From contig CAZRAU010000072.1 of the NCBI GenBank assembly GCA_964598025.1, positions 1-16,799 of the forward strand: 16,799 nucleotides of DNA, given 5' to 3'. The notes below the pieces were generated by a model. That model did no database searches and was not told where the DNA came from. It was given only the letters and a program-made list of their open reading frames with translations. This stretch comes from JALGWN01 sp964598025 (GTDB lineage Bacteria; Arandabacterota; Arandabacteria; Arandabacterales; Arandabacteraceae). The translations under genes and the position numbers were made by a program. Of this stretch, positions 11,710-16,799 are shown piece by piece. Every line of letters starts with the position of its first letter. The first letter of the stretch is position 1.

Positions 11710-14418
11710 TCAGTGAAGCAGGACCATCTTGCCGGTCGCGGTCGCTGAAGGCGTTGTGACTCTGCAGAAATAGACCCCGCCTGCAAGCCTTGTCCCGGCC
11801 TGGTCCGTGCCGTCCCACTTGACGCCATGTCTCCCCGGCACGAGCGTGCTGTTTAGCAGTTCCCTGACAAGGCGGCCTTCGACGGAAAACACACGCACCA
11901 GGACGGGCTGCATTTCAGGCACCGCAAACCGTATCTCCGTCGACTTGCTGAAAGGATTCGGAGCATTCTGGAAAATCGTGAGATCGCCGCCGCGGTAGGC
12001 GGGCGTGTCGATATCCGGCCTCTCCAGAAGTCCGAAGGCACCCAGCCTGTCGACATAGGCCACCAACCTTCCCTGCTCCCGGTCGAGGTATGAATCCAGG
12101 GGATAGGCCTCTCCGGCATCGACCCGGGCAACGCACAGGTGTGCAGGTTCCCATCCGCCATTTCCATAGAAGAGAGAGAGGCTTACCGGACCGCTCAATT
12201 CGGTCGAGACCGGTGACACGGCATAGAGCGACAGCATGGACTCCGGTATGTCGGGCGCTTCGCCTATCAAGACGTAGGCATCCGTCGCAAGCCGGCCCCC
12301 GGGGATAGTGAGCATCATGCCTCCATCCGCGCTTGCAGCGAGCCCCCCGGTCTCTCGATCGATCCTGCTTGCAGCGAAAAGCCCGGCCGAACAGCCGAAG
12401 TTGGATTCGAGATCGCGACCGCAGGCGTCTATGTCCAAAATGCCGCCCTGGTAGATCTCATGGTCGTATCTGAATACCGGATCGTCACCAGGGATGGGGG
12501 TTACCGCGACCTCCTCCCCATTCAGGGTCACAACCAGGCTGGTATCGCGCACCTCCTCGGAAGGGATCACATAGATATCCAGGTGATTGGAGAGATACGG
12601 ATTCTGCAGGACCGAAATCGCGAACTCCGGAGGCACGTTGTCCACAGCTATAGCCGTCGCGCTCTTAAGGGGCGAGTAGTTCCGCCTTCCGTCATAGGCC
12701 CATATGGAGTAGTAGTACGCGCTGTCATTATAGAGGCCGGTATGTGTGAAACTGTCGGCCTCGGCCGGCCACGCGCCGAAATCGCCTCCGCTTCCATTCT
12801 CGACGGGGATCCCATCATCCAGCGTGAGCGGCGTAGCTTCGGTGGAATACCTGAGGTGTACTCCGTAAAGATCGACATTGGTGGGCCCGGTCCAGCGGAG
12901 CCTGACCGATCTATCTCCACCCTCAGCCGTGAAGCTTGCCACCGGCCCCGGGGGCACCTCATCTCCGGGTGTGGCGACCACGCTGGCCGCATGGGAGTAG
13001 TTGCCTCCGGTATCAGCTGAAAAGGCCGAGTAGTAATACATGGCATCGTTGTCCAGATGCCTGTGGACGAAGCTATCCTCCGCGGAAGGGTCTCCGTAGA
13101 AGAGCCCGTCAAAGCCGTTTTCCACCGGCGTACCTTGCTGGGGAATCGCAGGGTAGTCGACACTGGAGTACGTGATGAGCGTGTGTGAGAAATCCTCGTT
13201 GTCGGGATTTCTCCAGCCGAGAATGACCAGGCTGTCCCCCGGGATTGCTCTGAAGGAGGACACGGTGTCCGGCGGATCGCAGTCCCGTTTGAAATGAACC
13301 CGAAGCCTGATTCCCAGATCGACGAAGACACCATCGATTCTCGAGAGGCTCCAGGCATCCCCGTTGGAGCTTATGAAGCACTTGCCCTGAGCCGAAGGTC
13401 CTATGCCGGCGGGGTCGGTCGTGAGAGGCCACGTATAAGATGCATTGGTGAACTTGACCGCCACAAAGACATCTTCTCCCTTGCTCACTTCGAGAGGGGT
13501 TGTGAGCGGAACCGAATGATAACCCATCTCGCCGTAGGAGTTATTAAGCTCGCTTGCCAGCAGATTGGACAGGGTGGACAAGATGAAGTCGTCGTAAACA
13601 TAGACATCCACGTCGGTAGTGGCATCGGTGGTCCAGAACTCGACCCGGTCGAGTTCGGCATCCTCCTCAAGAATGAACTCGCACATGCCCCACGCGGTCA
13701 CTCTGTCATAGCCGGCCTGGCTGTAATAGCCGGCCTCATCATAGAAGAGCAGATCCCCGCACGGATCGTAATCCTGCCACTCCTCCATGAAAGAAGCATA
13801 ATGCCCGAGGTTTGCCGAGCCGTAGGCGATGGTGAAGTAACCCCGCTCGGTGCCGTAGCCGGCAGTTCCTCCCCAGGAGGTGCCCCAGCTGTTCTTGCAG
13901 ATCCAGGCCCCCTGGCCGCCCGCATGACTCAGCGTATCGTCCCAGCCGACGATGAGCACCGCGTGGTTCACCTGGTAGTGCTCGGGGTAGTAGAGCGTGT
14001 AGGTGCCATCATAGTTGTTGAGCTCGTTCTGCCAGACCGTCTGGGCGCCGGCGTCTATCGCGGCAAAGATGGGCCCCTTCGTCACAAGGTAGGACTTTAT
14101 GGTTTCGACCGGAGGTATCTCGCCGAGCGAAAAGACCCGCCAGTTAAGTACAGTAGTAACATAATCGCAGGTCTGCTTGCAGGTCGAGTTGTAGGGAACG
14201 TACGGGTCGCACGTTTCCAGCACGGTGCCGAATTCTGCAAGCAGGTTAACCACACGCCAGCCGGTTCCACCGTTGCATCCGGAGGGGTAGAGACCGTTGC
14301 GTCCAAACCACTCACACTCCTTGATGCTGTTTTCCGAGAAGTCGAACGCGCCACGACCTGCCATCAGCAGCTTGGATTCAAGATCGGAAGCCCTGCGAAC
14401 GCATAACATGCACCGCAC
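11710..14418 (-). CDS. Papain-family (C1A) secreted peptidase, 3' part after frameshift
   Basis: This frame is 902 codons if read from the GTG at 14418, but its first dozen codons overlap the 5' fragment and are not native. It holds catalytic His (VNHAVLIVGWDD, His152) and Asn (KNSWGTSWGG, Asn176), a lectin-like beta domain (about 225-376, ATTDVDVYVYDDF), two FnIII domains (381-487 and 488-594), the SVLQNPYLSNHLDIY module (about 597-690), a ZU5-like segment (690-800) and a FlgD-like / T9SS-like sorting domain (812-902, NPFSKSTEIRF to KMVLLH). The catalytic Cys and the signal peptide lie in the adjacent 5' frame (14364-14708). The real gene is therefore 11710-14708 with one frameshift near 14385-14400. 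If the shift is real, no active peptidase is made. Confidence 0.88.
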   Translation of the reverse strand: MRCMLCVRRASDLESKLLMAGRGAFDFSENSIKECEWFGRNGLYPSGCNGGTGWRVVNLLAEFGTVLETCDPYVPYNSTCKQTCDYVTTVLNWRVFSLGEIPPVETIKSYLVTKGPIFAAIDAGAQTVWQNELNNYDGTYTLYYPEHYQVNHAVLIVGWDDTLSHAGGQGAWICKNSWGTSWGGTAGYGTERGYFTIAYGSANLGHYASFMEEWQDYDPCGDLLFYDEAGYYSQAGYDRVTAWGMCEFILEEDAELDRVEFWTTDATTDVDVYVYDDFILSTLSNLLASELNNSYGEMGYHSVPLTTPLEVSKGEDVFVAVKFTNASYTWPLTTDPAGIGPSAQGKCFISSNGDAWSLSRIDGVFVDLGIRLRVHFKRDCDPPDTVSSFRAIPGDSLVILGWRNPDNEDFSHTLITYSSVDYPAIPQQGTPVENGFDGLFYGDPSAEDSFVHRHLDNDAMYYYSAFSADTGGNYSHAASVVATPGDEVPPGPVASFTAEGGDRSVRLRWTGPTNVDLYGVHLRYSTEATPLTLDDGIPVENGSGGDFGAWPAEADSFTHTGLYNDSAYYYSIWAYDGRRNYSPLKSATAIAVDNVPPEFAISVLQNPYLSNHLDIYVIPSEEVRDTSLVVTLNGEEVAVTPIPGDDPVFRYDHEIYQGGILDIDACGRDLESNFGCSAGLFAASRIDRETGGLAASADGGMMLTIPGGRLATDAYVLIGEAPDIPESMLSLYAVSPVSTELSGPVSLSLFYGNGGWEPAHLCVARVDAGEAYPLDSYLDREQGRLVAYVDRLGAFGLLERPDIDTPAYRGGDLTIFQNAPNPFSKSTEIRFAVPEMQPVLVRVFSVEGRLVRELLNSTLVPGRHGVKWDGTDQAGTRLAGGVYFCRVTTPSATATGKMVLLH

Positions 14419-14708
14419 GAGCCCTGATACCGGACCCCGGTCACCACGCCCTGCTCGCGCCAGTCAAACCTTATCGGCGATTGGGAGGCAGCCAACAAAG
14501 GCGCCCTCACCGCAATATGGTGAGGCGCGAATGGAGGCGCAACGAAGCCGCGCTGGTATTCGGTGGGCTCAGAGTTCTCCGCACTCCTGGATGCGGCACC
14601 GCTCTGAGGCACCATCATGGCTTCATCGGCGCCCGCCATACCCGAGACCAGGAGCACGACAGCCAGTAACGCCAGAAGCACACGCGACTCTTTCAGGTTC
14701 AATCTCAT
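14364..14708 (-). pseudogene. Papain-family (C1A) peptidase, 5' part with signal peptide and catalytic Cys
   Basis: This frame gives 114 aa. The signal peptide is MRLNLKESRVLLALLAVVLL then VSGMAGADE. A propeptide-like stretch follows, then the start of the mature enzyme: FDWREQGVVTGVRYQGSCGA followed by CYAFA. The second Cys of SCGAC is the expected catalytic residue. The frame then leaves the family pattern and stops, while the other frame continues with SDLESKLLMAG, as expected for the same protein. Restoring it needs one added base (or two removed) near 14385-14400. The ATG at 14708 is favoured over that at 14723 because AAGGA lies seven bases before it. It may be a sequencing or assembly error, or genuine decay. 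Confidence 0.8.
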
Positions 14709-15130
14709 CCCTCCATCCTTCATGTCTTTAGACAAGCTGCAGCGCAAGAGGTCTCCCGGCAATACCGGCCCGTGTCCGGTAATAGCCGCATACCCCAGTC
14801 CGCTTGTCTTAACTTTACCAACTGGGTCGCCGCTTAGCAAGCATGCAAGTATGCCCGGCCGGGCCGGCTCCTGCTTCCATCTCCGTAGCGTTGCCACTCC
14901 CGTGGAAACCAATGGTTTTGCTGCGCTCGCCGTTCGGTCACCTGTTCAGAGCTACATTCACTGCTCCCCGAACGGCTTCGCTCCGCCCGGGCGGCAACGA
15001 ATGGTCCACAGACAACGGTTCGTCACAACGGGATTCACGACGATGTTTTCAGGAGCGAGGCGTATAGTTGCATACGCCGCAGCGACGGAAAACGAACGTA
15101 CCGTAGCATAGGGCTTGTGAATAATCCGGC
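14709..15130. other. Repeat-rich intergenic region between the two papain-type genes
   Basis: These 422 bases carry no supported gene. The left part (14709-14880) is the upstream region of the first peptidase and holds an imperfect hairpin (about 14758-14788, GGCAATACCGG against CCGGTAATAGCC). The right part (about 14880-15133) is a composite repeat described separately. Open frames here lack ribosome-binding sites and family resemblance. I find no confident promoter for the peptidase. Confidence 0.5.
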
Positions 15131-15133
15131 CTA
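14880..15133. mobile_element. Candidate non-autonomous repeat element, copy B
   Basis: Two perfect inverted repeats are visible: GCCGTTCGG (14929-14937) with CCGAACGGC (14968-14976), and GGCGTAT (15059-15065) with ATACGCC (15072-15078, six-base loop). The right end (15112-15133) matches copy A near 8418-8439 at 19 of 22 positions, and 14894-14908 matches copy A in reverse. The right edge coincides with the stop codon TAG (15131-15133) of the second peptidase. There is no transposase. The left edge is uncertain. Confidence 0.45.
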
Positions 15134-16799
15134 GAGGTGCAGGAGCTTCACCGTAGCCACCTCCGCCGTTGTCACAAGACGGACGAAATATAGCCCCGGC
15201 GACAGGCAGTCCCCCGTTTCGGAGTCGATACTCCAGGTCACCTCGTGTTCACCCGCAGTCGCGAAGCCTTCACGAATCGAAGCCACCCGCCGGCCCTTGA
15301 TGTCGTATACGGCCAGCTGAATCCAGTCATCGACGGCTAACGTGAACCTTATGTTGAAGCCGTCCTTGCCGGGATTGGGTTGAGGAACCTCCAGGCGGGT
15401 GCCCGTTATGGCGCCGGCACCGCCGGTCCCCGGTTTCCCCTGGGGCGTAAACCGAAGCAGGCCGAGATTGTCCACTGAATATCCGCTGTCGACCGGCGAA
15501 TCGAAGTGCTCGCCCATCACACCGGAGTGGGCCGTGACGCAGAATTGTGTCCAGTAGTTACAGTCCGGCCCCGAGTCGCAGTGCGTAGGAGCATTGAATT
15601 CGTAACAGCAACCACCCTGTGCCTCCACGGTCCCCAACAATTCCCAGACGGGCCCCGACAGGCCGTGTTCGAAAGGATCCACATCGCTCGGACCTGCTCC
15701 GGCAAGCAGCATCGACGGCAGCACTTCACGGCGTCTTCTCCATATGCGATATCGTTTGACCTCGGGAGTGGACCCCTCGGAATCATAGATGCTTCGCCTC
15801 CAGGCAAGCGCGACATAGCCGCCGCCGTCATCAGGCACATCGGAAGCACTCGTGATCGCGGGCGTCTCCACGACACCGCCGCAGGAGGTCTCCTCGGTCA
15901 CCCGAAGCCTTATGCCTATGTCCCCGCCACTCCAGGCCGAGAAGATGGAGCCGGTAAGACTTGTGTAGCAGCACCCTGTGGCCTTGGGATCGAAGGGATC
16001 GTAGGCCAACGGATAGCCGTAGGACTCATCGGTTATCTTGACGACGGCATAGACATCATCTCCTGCCGCTACCGATACGGGTGAGCCAAGTTCCACGGAG
16101 TGATAGCCTGCGTTGGCATATGAGTTATTGAGCTCGGCGGCAAGGAGAGTCGAAACCGCCGTACCGCTGAAATCGTCATACAGCCGCACATCGACGTCGG
16201 TCGTAGCATCCAGCGTCCAGAATTCTATCCGTTCGACCTCGACGTCCTCACCGGGAACAAACTTGCATAGGCCCCACGCAGTGGGATTACCATAACCCAC
16301 ACTTCCGACAAACCCGGCATCGTCATAATAGAGCAGCGTCCCATCAGGATCGTAGTCCTGCCAGTCATAGACGAAGGAACTGTAAGTGCCTATATTTGCC
16401 GATCCATAGGCGATGGTGAAGTACCCGCCCTCGCTTCCGTAGTTGCAGGGTCCTCCCCAAGACGTACCCCAGCTGTTCTTCACTATCCAGGCCCCCTGCC
16501 CCCCCGCATGAGGAAGATCGTCGTCCCAACCGACGATGAGAACCGCGTGGTTGGATGCAGACGTACCTGTGTAGTAAAGTGTGTAGGTGCCGTCATAATT
16601 GCCGAATTCGGTGTCCCAGGCATCCCCGTTACCGGCGTACAGCGTAGTGTAAATCGGACCGTAGGTCTGGATGTAGCTTTTGAGCACGTTTACCGATGGG
16701 ACCACGTCACCGGATATTACCCGCCAGTCAAGCAGAGCATGCTGGAAAGGGCAGCCGCTGTTACACGCCACGTTGCTCGGCACATAAGGATCACAGGCT
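15131..16799 (-). CDS. Papain-family (C1A) secreted peptidase, C-terminal part, truncated by the window edge
   Basis: At least 555 aa; the 5' end lies beyond 16799. The frame is open to the edge and begins with ACDPYVPSN, matching TCDPYVPYN of the neighbour, so a GTG at 16783 is not the true start. Catalytic His (SNHAVLIVGWDDD) and Asn (VKNSWGTSWGG) are present; signal peptide and catalytic Cys are outside the window. A lectin-like domain (LDATTDVDVRLYDDF) follows, then a different middle region with VPDDGGGYVALAWRRS and RYRIWRRRR (FnIII-like, several Cys), and a FlgD-like / T9SS-like sorting domain from PQPNPGKDGFNIRF to VKLLHL. It is a tandem paralogue of the frameshifted gene in the peptidase and lectin parts but not in the C-terminal modules. 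Confidence 0.9.
   Translation of the reverse strand, partial: ACDPYVPSNVACNSGCPFQHALLDWRVISGDVVPSVNVLKSYIQTYGPIYTTLYAGNGDAWDTEFGNYDGTYTLYYTGTSASNHAVLIVGWDDDLPHAGGQGAWIVKNSWGTSWGGPCNYGSEGGYFTIAYGSANIGTYSSFVYDWQDYDPDGTLLYYDDAGFVGSVGYGNPTAWGLCKFVPGEDVEVERIEFWTLDATTDVDVRLYDDFSGTAVSTLLAAELNNSYANAGYHSVELGSPVSVAAGDDVYAVVKITDESYGYPLAYDPFDPKATGCCYTSLTGSIFSAWSGGDIGIRLRVTEETSCGGVVETPAITSASDVPDDGGGYVALAWRRSIYDSEGSTPEVKRYRIWRRRREVLPSMLLAGAGPSDVDPFEHGLSGPVWELLGTVEAQGGCCYEFNAPTHCDSGPDCNYWTQFCVTAHSGVMGEHFDSPVDSGYSVDNLGLLRFTPQGKPGTGGAGAITGTRLEVPQPNPGKDGFNIRFTLAVDDWIQLAVYDIKGRRVASIREGFATAGEHEVTWSIDSETGDCLSPGLYFVRLVTTAEVATVKLLHL

Noticed and set aside
14385..14400. Programmed -1 ribosomal frameshift as the explanation for the split peptidase
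   Set aside because: No slippery X-XXY-YYZ sequence is present at the junction and such recoding is not known for this family; an indel is simpler.
13294..14406. A 370-codon plus-strand frame
   Set aside because: It is antisense to the papain-type peptidase, has no ribosome-binding site or family motifs, and results from the GC-rich codon pattern of the opposite strand.
14617..15111. A 164-codon plus-strand gene between the two papain-type genes
   Set aside because: It covers the inverted repeats and the opposite gene's leader, has no ribosome-binding site, and shows no domain or signal peptide.

Overview
The window looks like a piece of a moderately GC-rich Gram-negative genome from the Fibrobacteres-Chlorobi-Bacteroidetes side of the tree, or a related candidate phylum such as Eisenbacteria or Krumholzibacteriota. 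This rests on the large secreted proteins. They combine papain-type peptidase, propeller-like and fibronectin type III (FnIII) domains with a C-terminal FlgD-like / type IX secretion (T9SS)-like sorting domain ending in the 'GVYF..' and 'K(M/L)..L' pattern. Lipoproteins and an outer-envelope style M23 peptidase also fit a diderm. The lineage is inferred from protein style only; no rRNA or marker gene is present.

Layout. Positions 1-234 hold a truncated tRNA 3' end (minus strand) and a weak promoter. Positions 235-681 (+) encode a small two-helix membrane protein with a PH-like tail. Convergent to it is a minus-strand operon reading from 2835 to 678: a nucleotidyltransferase-fold protein, a TPM-domain membrane protein and LemA, driven by a good sigma-70-type promoter at 2884-2912. 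A divergent promoter at 3008-3036 drives a giant secreted protein (3151-8367, +, 1738 aa) made of about 14 propeller-type repeats, six FnIII domains, an unnamed 'NPYLS' module and a sorting domain. FetA/FetB, an ABC metal (iron) exporter pair, lies at 8437-9883 (minus), with a promoter at 9949-9977. Divergent from FetAB is a tiny gene (10169-10300, +) for a 43-residue predicted lipoprotein whose mature part is 14 Cys and 8 Asp out of 24 residues. Next come an M23 lipoprotein peptidase (10388-11620, minus), a papain-family secreted peptidase split by a frameshift at its active-site Cys (11710-14708, minus), a repeat-rich gap, and a second papain-family peptidase that runs off the right edge (15131 to beyond 16799, minus).

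How the parts relate. The three large secreted proteins share interchangeable C-terminal parts, so they probably leave the cell by one sorting route; no machinery for it is in the window. The two papain-type genes are tandem paralogues with different C-terminal modules. Three dispersed repeat copies sit directly against stop codons: downstream of fetB, of the M23 gene and of the second papain gene. This suggests small mobile repeats that target or tolerate gene ends. The observations most worth following are the Cys/Asp-rich mini-lipoprotein beside the metal exporter, the stop-codon-abutting repeats, the shared 'NPYLS' module and the frameshifted peptidase.
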